64,000 bases of DNA from a candidate division LCP-89 bacterium B3_LCP (GTDB lineage Bacteria; Electryoneota; B3-LCP): the NCBI GenBank assembly GCA_005223185.1, contig NJBN01000008.1, positions 62,001-126,000 of the forward strand, in the 5' to 3' direction. Positions 26,609 through 35,698 of the stretch are shown piece after piece. The stretch's first letter is position 1; the number at the start of each line of letters is the position of its first letter. Both the position numbers and the translations under genes were made by a program. The notes under the pieces were generated by a model. It was not told where the DNA came from, did not search any database, and saw nothing but the letters and a program-made list of their open reading frames with translations.

Positions 26609-28156
26609 ATGCTAAGACGCGATAAGGTAATCCTGGTCATCATGGATGGTCTGGGATTATCACCTTCGGAAAATAGTGACGGCAATGCTTTCAAGCTTGC
26701 CGACACACCGCATTTGGATAAGATTTTCGCCGCATATCCACTTTGTAAGGTCGAAGCATCAGGGCGGGCAGTGGGATTGCCGGCTGGTCAGATGGGCAAT
26801 TCCGAAGTGGGTCACCAGAATATCGGCGCCGGGAGGGTGGTTTATCAGGATATCACCAGGATAGATTTAGCAGTCGAAAGAGGTGAGTTCGATACCAATT
26901 CAGCTTTGCATGAGGCATTTGATTACGCTGCCCAAAGAGATGTAACTTTGCACCTGATCGGGTTGGTGAGTGATGGAGGCGTGCATTCTTCTTTAAATCA
27001 CCTGGAAGCGATAATTTCTGCTGCAAATAGTAAGGGTGTAAAGCGGTTAACCATTCATGCACTGATGGATGGTAGAGATACTCCTCCGCATAGCGGTATC
27101 GATCACATCCGCAGGGTTGCCAGCTATTGTGAAAAGGTCGGCACGGGCAGTATCGGCAGCGTTATGGGTCGTTACTATGCCATGGACAGGGATAACCGCT
27201 GGGAGCGTGTCGAACGGGCATACAATGCGTTGGTCAAGGGCAAAGGACATATATTCGATGATCCTGTTACTGCCATGCAAGCGAGTTACGACAAAGATAT
27301 CACCGATGAATTCGTTGAGCCGTCGATAATCCAGAACAACGGTGAAATGTCACCACGTATCTGTGATAAAGACGCTGTTATTTTCTTCAACTTCCGAGCC
27401 GACCGCGCCCGGGAGATCAGCCGCGCCCTGACCGAACCGGGATTTCGTGAATTTCCCGTTGAGCCAATGAACCTCCATTACACCACTATGACCCGCTACC
27501 ACCAGGATTTCCCCTTTCCGGTACTTTTTCTACCGCAGACACTGTCGAACATTCTGGGTGAAATAGTGTCAGACGTAGGTCTTAAACAACTTCGAATAGC
27601 CGAGACGGAGAAGTACGCTCACGTAACCTTCTTCTTCAATGGCGGCGAAGAGAGGGTCTTCGATGGGGAAGACCGCATCCTCATCCCATCACCGAGGGTT
27701 GCCACTTACGATCTACAGCCGGAAATGAGCCAGCCTGAGGTTACTGACCGCGCAGTTGAAGCTATCGCCGGCGAAAAATACAACCTGATCGTCCTGAATT
27801 ATGCCAATCCGGATATGGTGGGTCATACGGGTATAGTGCCAGCGGCTATTAAGGCTGTGGAAGCTGTTGACAACGGCGTCTGGCAGGTAATGCGAGCGGC
27901 ATTTGCGCACCATTACGCCATGATTCTAACTGCTGATCACGGCAATTGCGAACAGATGATCGATCCCGCTGACGGAGGGCCCCACACTGCGCATACCACC
28001 AATCCCGTTCCCTGTTTGATTATGGATAAGAGAGCTAATGTCTGTCTTCGACCGGAAGCAGCGCTCTGCGATATAGCGCCTACTATCCTGGATATTTTGG
28101 GCATGGCACAACCTCCCGAAATGGAAGGTCAGTCAATTCTCGATAGTGGAGGGTGA
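26609..28156 (+). CDS. gpmI: 2,3-bisphosphoglycerate-independent phosphoglycerate mutase
   Basis: 515 residues, full length. Interconverts 3- and 2-phosphoglycerate in glycolysis. The alkaline-phosphatase-fold metal site begins VILVIMDGLG, the phosphorylated serine is in QMGNSEVGHQNIGAGR near 60, HALMDGRDTPP is near 150, and the second metal cluster has NYANPDMVGHTG and TADHGNCEQM. The stop overlaps the GTG of the next gene (GTGA). Confidence 0.97.
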   Translation: MLRRDKVILVIMDGLGLSPSENSDGNAFKLADTPHLDKIFAAYPLCKVEASGRAVGLPAGQMGNSEVGHQNIGAGRVVYQDITRIDLAVERGEFDTNSALHEAFDYAAQRDVTLHLIGLVSDGGVHSSLNHLEAIISAANSKGVKRLTIHALMDGRDTPPHSGIDHIRRVASYCEKVGTGSIGSVMGRYYAMDRDNRWERVERAYNALVKGKGHIFDDPVTAMQASYDKDITDEFVEPSIIQNNGEMSPRICDKDAVIFFNFRADRAREISRALTEPGFREFPVEPMNLHYTTMTRYHQDFPFPVLFLPQTLSNILGEIVSDVGLKQLRIAETEKYAHVTFFFNGGEERVFDGEDRILIPSPRVATYDLQPEMSQPEVTDRAVEAIAGEKYNLIVLNYANPDMVGHTGIVPAAIKAVEAVDNGVWQVMRAAFAHHYAMILTADHGNCEQMIDPADGGPHTAHTTNPVPCLIMDKRANVCLRPEAALCDIAPTILDILGMAQPPEMEGQSILDSGG

Positions 28157-29181
28157 AACTGTTGAAGGCTTTAATGATAAGCCCGGGATCGGAGGCTGAT
28201 CCTGAAACCACGGCAACCTCAGAATTTAATATACGCCATGCGGAAGTCCCGCAGCCGGTTCCCGGGAAGGGTGAAGCCTTAATAAAGGTGCGTATGGCAG
28301 GCATCTGCCGCACTGACCAGGAGCTTGCTAAGGGATATATGAGCTTTGAGGGCATTCCCGGTCATGAATTTACCGGCGTCGTAGTCGATCTTCATAAATC
28401 CATCGCTGTTGACTATAAACATTTAAATGGCAAGCGCGTCGTCGGTGAAATCAACTGCGGATGCGGTGATTGTCAATGGTGTAATGAGGGCTTGGATGGG
28501 CACTGCCCCGACCGAACAGTACTGGGCATTAAGGGCAAAGACGGGGCTTTCGCCCAATACCTGACACTGCCTGCTAAAAACCTGCACACCGTCCCCGATG
28601 AGATGGACGACCGCACTGCCGTCTTCGCTGAACCTCTGGCTGCGGCGCTGGAAATCTTCCAGCAGGTGCAGATCAAACCATCACATAGAATACTGGTAAT
28701 CGGTGATGGCAAGTTGGGGATATTGATAGCTAAAGTTCTCCAACTTGCAGGTTGCGATGTAACCTGCTTGGGAAAGTGTAAAAATAAATTGGATCTGCTG
28801 GGGGGCTGGGGCGTTCAAGCGGTGGATTGTGATAAATTCCAACCTGAATTCTTTGATATGGTAGTGGAAGCATCAGGAAATCCAGAAGGTTTCTCCACTG
28901 CCCTGAATTCACTGAAACCCCGTGGTACCCTAATCTTAAAGAGCACCTACCACGGCGCCATGAATCTGGATGCATCACCTCTAGTGATAAATGAAATCAA
29001 CCTGATTGGATCACGCTGTGGACCTTTTGAACCTGCTTTGAGGTTACTGGAAAAGGATCTGATCCCGGTCAAGGATTTGGTAACGGAAATTTATTCATTC
29101 GACTTAAGCGAACAAGCCTTTGCTCATGCCGCCGAACCTGAAACGCTAAAGATTCTGCTATCCTTCGGGAGGAAATTATAA
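28153..29181 (+). CDS. Zinc-dependent medium-chain alcohol dehydrogenase family protein
   Basis: 342 residues from a GTG that overlaps the gpmI stop. MDR fold: catalytic zinc ligands in MAGICRTDQE, GHEFTG and the CGCGDCQWC structural-zinc region with four cysteines, then an NAD(P)-binding Rossmann segment (RILVIGDGKLGILIAKVLQL). It resembles threonine/sorbitol dehydrogenase-like MDR enzymes, but the substrate cannot be read from sequence. Its place between gpmI and aroB suggests coexpression with central metabolism rather than a specific pathway. Confidence 0.85.
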   Translation: MKLLKALMISPGSEADPETTATSEFNIRHAEVPQPVPGKGEALIKVRMAGICRTDQELAKGYMSFEGIPGHEFTGVVVDLHKSIAVDYKHLNGKRVVGEINCGCGDCQWCNEGLDGHCPDRTVLGIKGKDGAFAQYLTLPAKNLHTVPDEMDDRTAVFAEPLAAALEIFQQVQIKPSHRILVIGDGKLGILIAKVLQLAGCDVTCLGKCKNKLDLLGGWGVQAVDCDKFQPEFFDMVVEASGNPEGFSTALNSLKPRGTLILKSTYHGAMNLDASPLVINEINLIGSRCGPFEPALRLLEKDLIPVKDLVTEIYSFDLSEQAFAHAAEPETLKILLSFGRKL

Positions 29182-29230
29182 ATCCCGTAGTCGGGGTCGC
29201 CTGCGCCCATGGTGTCCTCGACCCCGACAA
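29182..29230 (+). repeat. TCGGGGTCG palindrome family, copy between the dehydrogenase gene and aroB
   Basis: TAGTCGGGGTCGCC and a GCGCCCATGG core are followed by CCTCGACCCCGACAA. The reverse complement of 62443-62490 matches it almost base for base. It occupies the space where an aroB ribosome site would lie and has an open frame that falsely extends aroB upstream. Confidence 0.85.
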
Positions 29231-29238
29231 ATTGTATT

Positions 29239-30363
29239 ATGTCTGAAAACCCTAAAAACATCCCGGTACGCAAGCTGCAAGTAGCCATCCCCGGGAAAAG
29301 CTATCCTGTCATCATAGGCTCAGACGTCCGCAGTCTATTCTCCAACTATTTCAAGCAGTCTGGCAGCGGTCGAGCATTCTGGATAACGGACAGAAACGTC
29401 GCTGACGCCTGGGGTGCAAGTCTGGGAAAACTCTGTGGCAATTCCGGCGAAGAACTGACCATACTGCCTCCCGGTGAGGATCAGAAGAACCTGACAACAG
29501 TCGAGAACCTCTGCCGAATCTTGGTCAAAATGGGCGTCGAAAGGGGCGATACTCTGATTGCCTGCGGAGGAGGGGTAGTGGGTGATATCGTAGGTTTTAC
29601 TGCTGCCTGCTACATGCGAGGAATCTCTTTCGTGCAGCTACCGACCACTCTGCTGGCAATGGTGGACGCTTCCGTCGGAGGCAAGACGGGTGTGGATCTA
29701 GCGGAAGGAAAGAATTTGGTCGGCGCCTTCCACCAGCCTCGCTTTGTGTTGATTGACGTGGACTTTCTGGAGACTCTGGATCCGCGTGAAATCCTGTCAG
29801 GATATGCAGAGGTTGTAAAAACTGCTTTGATCGGCGATGCAGCTCTCTTTCAGGATTTGAAATCAGGATTGCAGGAACGCTTCTTCGATGGATCAAAGGA
29901 AGCGCTGATTCAGGTGATCGAAGCGTGTGTCAAGTATAAAGCTGAAGTCGTCGCCGAAGATGAACGAGAGGGTGACCTGAGAAGAGTGCTGAACTTCGGG
30001 CACACTATCGGACATGCACTGGAAGTTTTGGGTGATTACCGCCTGTTAAAGCACGGTGAGGCGGTCTTCTGGGGGATGTTTGCAGCGCTGGAGTTGTCTA
30101 AATCACAGGGATTGCTCAAACTATCGGAAGCGCTGGAGATTGAGGAATTCTTGGCTTCCAGTTTTGCTAAAATTCCTCCCATTGATTTCAATCCCAACGA
30201 TATACGCGATCTAATAACACATGACAAAAAAGTCAGAAACGGTAATCCCAACTTCATTCTGTTGAAAGGAATCGGACAACCGGTTATCATCGATCAAGTG
30301 GACGAAAAAGAGATACGGGAATCTTTAGATTCCCTCAAGAATAAAATGAAATCCCTGCGCTGA
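29239..30363 (+). CDS. aroB: 3-dehydroquinate synthase
   Basis: 374 residues from ATG 29239 (MSENPKNIPVR); the upstream ATG at 29209 lies in a dispersed repeat and is rejected. Converts DAHP to 3-dehydroquinate in the shikimate pathway. NAD and metal-site motifs GGGVVGDIVGFTAACYMRG, PTTLLAMVDASVGGKTGVD, and NFGHTIGHALE are all present. The Shine-Dalgarno is poor, probably because of the repeat just upstream. aroQ follows 20 bases on. Confidence 0.96.
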   Translation: MSENPKNIPVRKLQVAIPGKSYPVIIGSDVRSLFSNYFKQSGSGRAFWITDRNVADAWGASLGKLCGNSGEELTILPPGEDQKNLTTVENLCRILVKMGVERGDTLIACGGGVVGDIVGFTAACYMRGISFVQLPTTLLAMVDASVGGKTGVDLAEGKNLVGAFHQPRFVLIDVDFLETLDPREILSGYAEVVKTALIGDAALFQDLKSGLQERFFDGSKEALIQVIEACVKYKAEVVAEDEREGDLRRVLNFGHTIGHALEVLGDYRLLKHGEAVFWGMFAALELSKSQGLLKLSEALEIEEFLASSFAKIPPIDFNPNDIRDLITHDKKVRNGNPNFILLKGIGQPVIIDQVDEKEIRESLDSLKNKMKSLR

Positions 30364-30383
30364 TTATAGCATAAGAGGTAATT

Positions 30384-30809
30384 ATGCCAAAAATATTAAT
30401 CATAAACGGTCCCAACCTGAACCTGCTGGGTTCCAGGGAACCTGAAATCTACGGCAGAGAAACACTGAATGACATCTATGCTGCTCTAAAGAAACGATTT
30501 CCTGACGTCAAATTCGAGACCTATCAATCCAATTCCGAAGGTGCGCTTATAGACCGTCTCCAGCAAGCGCGCGGGAAAGTCGATGGCGTTGTCTTCAATC
30601 CCGGCGGTTATACGCATACTTCTATCGCCCTGCTTGATGCCATAAAAGCCGTCGAACTACCGGTAATTGAAATCCACCTATCTCTGCCCGAAGCCCGAGA
30701 AGATTTCCGCCATCATTCCTACATCACACCAGCTTGCAGAGGGAGAATAGCAGGTTTGGGCTCGATGGGTTACCAGTTGGCGGTAGAAGCCTTAATAAGT
30801 GAAATTTGA
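30384..30809 (+). CDS. aroQ: 3-dehydroquinate dehydratase, type II
   Basis: 141 residues. Next step after AroB: dehydration of 3-dehydroquinate to dehydroshikimate. INGPNLNLLGSREPEIYG (with the active-site Tyr), the NPGGYTHTSIAL loop, EIHLS and RHHSYITPAC fit the dodecameric type II family. AGAGGT lies just upstream of the ATG. Confidence 0.97.
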   Translation: MPKILIINGPNLNLLGSREPEIYGRETLNDIYAALKKRFPDVKFETYQSNSEGALIDRLQQARGKVDGVVFNPGGYTHTSIALLDAIKAVELPVIEIHLSLPEAREDFRHHSYITPACRGRIAGLGSMGYQLAVEALISEI

Positions 30810-30839
30810 TCTGTCTGTTTATTCACAACGGAGTACATC

Positions 30840-31868
30840 TTGAGTCCAGATATTGCCCTGACATTACCGGGGAGAAGAGGACGCAATCCTTTTAGAGTTT
30901 CGCAGTATGATCCTGAACGCGATAGCGGAGACTGGGAAATAGCACTTAACGGTGCGGATAATTCCACCATCTTTCACACCCAGGCGTTTCTTGATTATCA
31001 CCCTCCCAACCGCTTCGATAACTATCACCTGATCTTCCGGGTTGGGGAAGACCCACGTTGTATTTTGACCGGGGCTGTACGTGAAATAGAGGGAAAACGA
31101 GCTTTGGTCTCCTATCCCGGAGCTTCCTACGGTGGACTGGTTTACGCCCCCGGCTTATCCTTCAGCACCGCCGGTCATCTGGTTGATACTTTAATAAAAT
31201 ACGTGAAAAATGCCGGCTTTGAAACGCTAATCATCACGCCACCGCCAGCTATCTATTCCACCTGGCCCGCCGACGTCATCACTTTCCAGATGCTAAAATC
31301 GGGATTCCAGTATCAGAAGAGGGAAATTACCCAGGCTATTCCCCTTTATTACCCTGATGGCGACGTTTTCAGGACCCTTTGCAACAAAACCCGCACCGCC
31401 GTACGTAAAGCTCTGAAATCCCACCTTCGCTTCGATGAAGACGTAGCGCTTTCAGATGAAAATCTAAAAACCTTCTACCCTCTGCTGGTGGATAACAGAA
31501 AGCGATTGGGAGTAATCCCTACGCATTCTTTAGATGAACTAAAAACCCTGCGTGATCTGGTCGGAAATCGGCTCTCGCTTTCGTTAGTTTACCACGAAAA
31601 CGTACCGGTAGCAGGAATATTAAATTTCACCTGCAACGCCCGGGTGCTATTGATATTTTACGTCTGTCACGATTGGGATTACCAGGAATTACGTCCCGTA
31701 CCACTAATTATTTACCAAACTATGCAATGGGCCTTCCGTCGCGGCTTCCGCTATCTTGATTTTGGAACGTCAACTCTTGACATGGATCCCAACTGGGGTT
31801 TGATCAAATTCAAGGAAAATTTCGGATCGTTAGGCTATTTTCGGGATACCCTGGAGTTGCAGTTATAA
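30840..31868 (+). CDS. GNAT/FemAB-like acyltransferase family protein
   Basis: 342 residues from a TTG with CGGAG upstream. Two related halves are visible: SNDWE-like N-terminal part (ADNSTIFHTQAFLDYHP) and a C-terminal GNAT-type half with LVYHENVPVAGILNF, WAFRRGFRYLDFGTST and LIKFKENFGS. The pattern is that of the FemAB/BioF2-like group that joins amino acids to lipids, peptidoglycan or polysaccharides. The substrate is unknown. It precedes radical SAM and glycosyltransferase genes, so a cell-surface polymer role is a reasonable guess. Confidence 0.75.
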   Translation: MSPDIALTLPGRRGRNPFRVSQYDPERDSGDWEIALNGADNSTIFHTQAFLDYHPPNRFDNYHLIFRVGEDPRCILTGAVREIEGKRALVSYPGASYGGLVYAPGLSFSTAGHLVDTLIKYVKNAGFETLIITPPPAIYSTWPADVITFQMLKSGFQYQKREITQAIPLYYPDGDVFRTLCNKTRTAVRKALKSHLRFDEDVALSDENLKTFYPLLVDNRKRLGVIPTHSLDELKTLRDLVGNRLSLSLVYHENVPVAGILNFTCNARVLLIFYVCHDWDYQELRPVPLIIYQTMQWAFRRGFRYLDFGTSTLDMDPNWGLIKFKENFGSLGYFRDTLELQL

Positions 31869-31890
31869 CCATAGAGGTTTTCTTCGATAA

Positions 31891-33339
31891 TTGAAAGTAC
31901 TCCTAATATACCCACCACTGAAGACTGACAACCCTTACGAACCTGTCCCCTTTCCCTTAGGTTTGGGTTATGTTGCTTCCTCTCTACGAACAGCAGGTCA
32001 CCAGACCTTTATCTTAGATGCCAGCCTGGGTCCCGTTCGCAGAGAGAAGAAGGGCGGCCTCTACCATTTCGGTCTGGATATTGCGGAAATCGTTAATAGA
32101 GCGACAGAGATACAACCTGATATCATTGGAATATCCGTACCTTTCACCTCGCGGCTTAAAGCATCAGTTGATATAGCGCAAGTTATCAGAAAAGCCTTGC
32201 CAGAGGTTCATCTAATCTCAGGCGGTATGCACGCCACAGTTGATCCAACTACCCTGCTGGAAAACGGCTTCGATGCGGTTATTCTTGGTGAAGCTGAAAC
32301 GACTTTACCGGAATATCTGGAGGCCCTTAGCGCAGGTGAGTTAAAGAAACGGTCAATTGATGGAATCGCCTGCATGGATGCTGCACAGGTGAAGATATCC
32401 CCACAGACCTGTCACCTGTCAGATATCGATCAACTGCCCTTCCCTGCCCGCGATCTCGTACCATTTGAAGAATATATTAGACGTAGCGGCGGTAGGTGGA
32501 TCCGTCCCGGCGTGCGTATTGCGTCAATCATTTCCAGCCGGGGATGCCCTTACCGCTGTACCTACTGTTCGGCTTTTCGGGTGACCGGACGTAAGTACCG
32601 CAGACGCTCTCCGGAAAACGTCCTGGAAGAGATAAACGATCTGGTCAAACGATATAGTATAAAAATAATCGCGTTCGAAGATGACAATTTAACTGCCGAC
32701 CGCAAACGAGCTATAGAGATCTTTGAAGGCATAGCCAGAAGATTCCCCAAGTTAGAATGGGTTACACCCAATGGAGTATCCATTCGCAACCTGGACAGGG
32801 AACTACTGCAGATTATGAAGCGATCCGGATGCCGCACGGTAAACCTGGCTTTCGAATCTGGCGATGAACAGATCCTGCGTGAATCTATGAAGAAATATCT
32901 TGACCTGGAATACGGGCGGCAGGTTCGAGAATGGTGCAGGGAAGCGGGAATTAATGTTAACGGTATGTTTATTCTGGGTATGCCTGGAGAAACTCCGGTG
33001 TCCATGCGGCGCACTAAAGACTACGCTATCTCCCTGGATCTGGACGGCATAGGAATATTCATCGCCACTCCCTTCCCAGGTACCGAGCTTTACGATACCT
33101 GTAAGGAAAATGGATACCTGGATGAACGCTATGCTAAAGGCGACGCCCTCTTCCAATCTGATCCCGAAGTGCTACATCAACCACTTATTGAAACCCCCTG
33201 GCTCAAGCGGGACCAATTGGTAGCTTTCTACGGGGAATTTGAAAGCCAGTTCATGCAGAATTATTATGCTAAACGTCCCTTCGCAAGGGTTAAAAAAGTC
33301 GTGCTCAAAGTCTTGCAACGTGCAGGGTGGGGGAGATGA
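31891..33339 (+). CDS. B12-binding radical SAM protein
   Basis: 482 residues from a TTG at 31891. An N-terminal cobalamin-binding Rossmann-like domain (PPLKTDNPYEPVPFPLGLGY, VHLISGGMHATVDP, AVILGEAETTLPEYL) precedes a radical SAM core with the cluster motif CPYRCTYC near residue 222. Members methylate or otherwise modify unactivated carbons; the substrate is unknown. The stop overlaps the next ATG (ATGA), so it is coupled to the membrane glycosyltransferase. Confidence 0.9.
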   Translation: MKVLLIYPPLKTDNPYEPVPFPLGLGYVASSLRTAGHQTFILDASLGPVRREKKGGLYHFGLDIAEIVNRATEIQPDIIGISVPFTSRLKASVDIAQVIRKALPEVHLISGGMHATVDPTTLLENGFDAVILGEAETTLPEYLEALSAGELKKRSIDGIACMDAAQVKISPQTCHLSDIDQLPFPARDLVPFEEYIRRSGGRWIRPGVRIASIISSRGCPYRCTYCSAFRVTGRKYRRRSPENVLEEINDLVKRYSIKIIAFEDDNLTADRKRAIEIFEGIARRFPKLEWVTPNGVSIRNLDRELLQIMKRSGCRTVNLAFESGDEQILRESMKKYLDLEYGRQVREWCREAGINVNGMFILGMPGETPVSMRRTKDYAISLDLDGIGIFIATPFPGTELYDTCKENGYLDERYAKGDALFQSDPEVLHQPLIETPWLKRDQLVAFYGEFESQFMQNYYAKRPFARVKKVVLKVLQRAGWGR

Positions 33340-34529
33340 ACCGTTCGGTCTGGATCATCATTGTAGTCGCCCTGCTGTTTCGCATCCTTCTAATTTTTGC
33401 CACCCCACTTTACGATCAACCCGCCTTGATTCCCTATTTCAACGATGAACCGGCACATTACAATTATGTGAGTTATTTAGCAAAATACGGCAGATTGCCG
33501 GTTCAGACGTCATCGTCACAGGATGGCTTTGATGAATATAAATTCGAATACTATCAAGCGCCTCTGTACTATTTACTGGTATCACCTTTCAAGGCTATCG
33601 GTGAGAAGCTGACGCCGAGTTGGGAACATATATGGGTGCGCCTGGTTTCGGTGCTCTTTTCGCTGGCTGGGTTGATAGTTCTGTTCAGAACCGTTCAGAG
33701 CTTTTGTGAAAAGAGAAGGGCGGCGATATATCTGCTTCTATTAGCCGCCTTCGCAGGAATCCCGCTACGCTTCGGAGCGCTGGTGACTAACGACAGTCTG
33801 CTCTTTCTGATAGCCTGCCTCTATTTCAGCCTCATCTTACAGGTCATGAATTCCAAATGTGATAAGCGCTTATTATCTATGGGTATCTTAACCGTTGCTG
33901 CTGGTCTCTGGACCAAAGTATCCTTTATTGTAATGGTGCCGGTTCTGCCGCTGGTTCTCTGGAAGAAACCGACCTGCTCACGGCCAAAAGCTACAGCCGC
34001 ACTGATCTTACCGCTAATGGTAATCCTGCCCTGGTATTTCCGCAACTATCTGCTATATCAGAGATTCATACCTATCGAAGTCGGATTCGGTGGAGTTGAT
34101 CCGGTTACTCCACAGACTGCTCTATGGCGCATATTTTATACTGCTGACTATTTCGTCCGCTCCTTCGTCTTCCCCTACGATCAACTCTGGGGGGGATTCT
34201 TGGATCATCCGACCTATATCTTTGTAGCCACACTGATGATACTGCTGGTGATATTCGGTTTGAAGAAACTCCGTAACGATCAGCTTGAATGGTTCTGGGT
34301 TTTCATGCTGGCGATTGGGCTAAATCTGGGCGGTTACCTGTTGTTAAATGTCAGCCGCTTCCAGGCGGAAGCGAGGCTCCTGATTCCAGCTTTGCCGTTT
34401 ATTCTGTATCTCTTTGCAGCAGGAATTGAGAAAATGATGGGGGAGAGACAAAAGAGCGCCTATGTGCTGCTCGCTTTATGGATCGTCCTGCCCTGGGTGA
34501 GTGGGCTGGCTGGTAAGTTGATTATGTGA
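33336..34529 (+). CDS. Membrane glycosyltransferase of the PMT/ArnT type
   Basis: 397 residues from the ATG overlapping the upstream stop; a GTG at 33327 is possible. About ten membrane helices. The first extracytoplasmic loop after helix 1 has the acidic YFNDEPAHYNYVSYLAKYG motif typical of GT-C enzymes that use polyprenyl-phosphate sugars. It probably acts on a lipid or surface glycan. It is the last gene before the island boundary at 34615. Confidence 0.85.
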   Translation: MNRSVWIIIVVALLFRILLIFATPLYDQPALIPYFNDEPAHYNYVSYLAKYGRLPVQTSSSQDGFDEYKFEYYQAPLYYLLVSPFKAIGEKLTPSWEHIWVRLVSVLFSLAGLIVLFRTVQSFCEKRRAAIYLLLLAAFAGIPLRFGALVTNDSLLFLIACLYFSLILQVMNSKCDKRLLSMGILTVAAGLWTKVSFIVMVPVLPLVLWKKPTCSRPKATAALILPLMVILPWYFRNYLLYQRFIPIEVGFGGVDPVTPQTALWRIFYTADYFVRSFVFPYDQLWGGFLDHPTYIFVATLMILLVIFGLKKLRNDQLEWFWVFMLAIGLNLGGYLLLNVSRFQAEARLLIPALPFILYLFAAGIEKMMGERQKSAYVLLALWIVLPWVSGLAGKLIM

Positions 34530-34614
34530 TATATAACCACGTAGTGCTGGACTAAGTCCGTTAGCCGACAGATGTGGCGTAGCCACTCCCATGGAGCAAT
34601 CCGGCCATTACACG

Positions 34615-34653
34615 TGTACCCCTGAGACGATTCGAACATCCGACCCGCGGTTT
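34615..34653 (+). repeat. Island attachment site, left: 3' half of tRNA-Arg(CCT)
   Basis: Starts TGTACCCCTGAGACGATTCG and ends CGACCCGCGGTTT. It matches 43485-43523 with one difference (A for G). It covers the tRNA 3' end, T arm and the 3' side of the anticodon stem, which is the usual crossover region for tyrosine recombinases. Confidence 0.85.
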
Positions 34654-34719
34654 TTACGTTGAGAATGCTTAAATATGAATGAATATTTTGTATTATTTTG
34701 GAGTATTTTCGAGTTTCAT

Positions 34720-34739
34720 ATGTAGCAAATTATGTAACA
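34720..34739 (+). repeat. Paired ATGTARCA repeat near the left island end
   Basis: ATGTAGCA, AATT, ATGTAACA. The same arrangement with AATC as spacer is at 43416-43435. Possible integrase arm-type sites. Confidence 0.55.
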
Positions 34740-34830
34740 TCTGATTCAAGTGCGTTTTAAAGATCCGATGGGGCTGCACAAAGAATCAACTTGAAATCAC
34801 CGTATTGCAATTATTCTGCAATTAAGGATC

Positions 34831-34869
34831 AAAAAAAATGCCGGATTCATTTAGTTGGATCCGGTTTTT
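34831..34869. terminator. Bidirectional terminator-like hairpin
   Basis: A run of eight A, then CCGGAT paired with ATCCGG across a 12-base loop, then TTTTT. No nearby gene is known to use it. Confidence 0.55.
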
Positions 34870-35306
34870 CTTCATCGATATAATCAAGTCGTTTTTCGGT
34901 ATGTTAACCAGATCACTTGAAGGTCGGTAATAAGCCTGACCTTCGTTACGGCAACGATTCTTTCGGCTTCAACAATTGGATTGAACTCTCTGGTCTCTTT
35001 CAGACCTTACTTGAAAACATTAAGATAATTATAATGAATCCTTTGATTATGGCAAGTTAGAGAAAATACATGTTTTCGTCCGTTCTTCAAGCAATGATGG
35101 ACAGGTATATTCTGGATTCTTATATACGTCTAAAAAATATGATCGGTTTAAAACATATGCCTGGATATTACATTTGAACTTCATATATTGTCATTTGAAA
35201 GCTATTTTTGGGATGTTACTCAGTAATACTGTAAATGTGAAATGATTGAATATAATGATGTTATCGTTGTCAATAATAATATTTCTTTGAAAATACAAAA
35301 AAAAGC

Positions 35307-35335
35307 TTGACTTTTATGAAATAATTTGTTATAAT
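35307..35335 (+). promoter_or_regulatory. Consensus sigma70 promoter of the island RNA
   Basis: TTGACT, 17-bp spacer, TATAAT. Expected start near 35342. Confidence 0.8.
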
Positions 35336-35341
35336 TGGGGT

Positions 35342-35656
35342 AACTTCAAGAAAAGTAAGATTTCTCATGTGCGAGAACCCCACCGCGGGTGTGGGGCGCT
35401 TTATTGGGCAGGATGTACAAGCCTGCAAGATGAAAGGAAAACTGATTCGTGGAAGCAAAGGTGAATCGGCATCACCTGTTATGTCTATAGGATGCCAGTA
35501 AACAATGAATACTTAGTATACCGGTATTAACTTTTTCTTACAGAGTTCTACCTGTGTTATGCAGGGGTTGGCTGTGATTCAAGCCACTTCAAAACTTCAC
35601 ATATCAAGAAATGTCTTCACACCAGAGAGGATCATAGTGTCCTCTCTGGTTTTTTT
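35342..35656 (+). ncRNA. Candidate structured RNA of unknown class (stand-alone RNA or terminated leader)
   Basis: About 315 bases between a consensus promoter and a perfect terminator, with no sensible frame. The ends can pair: ATTTCT and ATGTG near 35361-35375 match CACAT and AGAAAT near 35598-35613. Inner hairpins include CCCCAC/GTGGGG (about 35378-35398), GCAGG/CCTGC (about 35407-35428), GATTC/GAATC (about 35444-35466) and GGCATC/GATGCC (about 35467-35494). I compared it by eye with c-di-GMP, SAM, cobalamin, THF, 6S, tmRNA and RNase P cores and saw no match. The secreted hydrolase-like gene starts 42 bases after the T run, so it could also be a regulatory leader. Confidence 0.55.
35622..35656 (+). 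terminator. Strong intrinsic terminator
   Basis: CCAGAGAGGA pairs perfectly with TCCTCTCTGG around an eight-base loop, followed by seven T. Confidence 0.9.
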
Positions 35657-35698
35657 ATGGATCAAGGAAGCAACAAATCAATTAATTTGGAGGTAGCC

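Larger units (their letters stand above)
34530..35306. other. AT-rich gene-free left end of the island
   Basis: No credible gene. It contains a GGACTAAGTCC-type hairpin, the tRNA fragment at 34615-34653, paired ATGTARCA repeats at 34720-34739, a bidirectional terminator-like hairpin at 34831-34869, and AT-rich sequence. A short reverse frame near 34900-35030 (containing REFNPIVEAERIVAV) may be a decayed gene but cannot be identified. Confidence 0.6.

Noticed and set aside
29209-29238. Ten extra N-terminal codons for aroB
   Set aside because: They come from a dispersed repeat found in inverse at 62443-62490.
34900-35030. Short minus-strand frame with REFNPIVEAERIVAV in the left island end
   Set aside because: No start, no family recognised and under 45 codons; kept only as a note of possible decay.
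35376-35390. Group II intron 5' end (GTGCGAG)
   Set aside because: No domain V-like hairpin or intron-encoded reverse transcriptase follows.
35378-35500. c-di-GMP, THF, cobalamin or SAM riboswitch, 6S RNA, tmRNA or RNase P as identity of the island RNA
   Set aside because: None of the conserved core sequences of these classes could be found by eye.
35657-35698. Earlier start for the 1589-residue protein
   Set aside because: It begins directly on the terminator T run; GGAGG and a signal peptide support ATG 35699.
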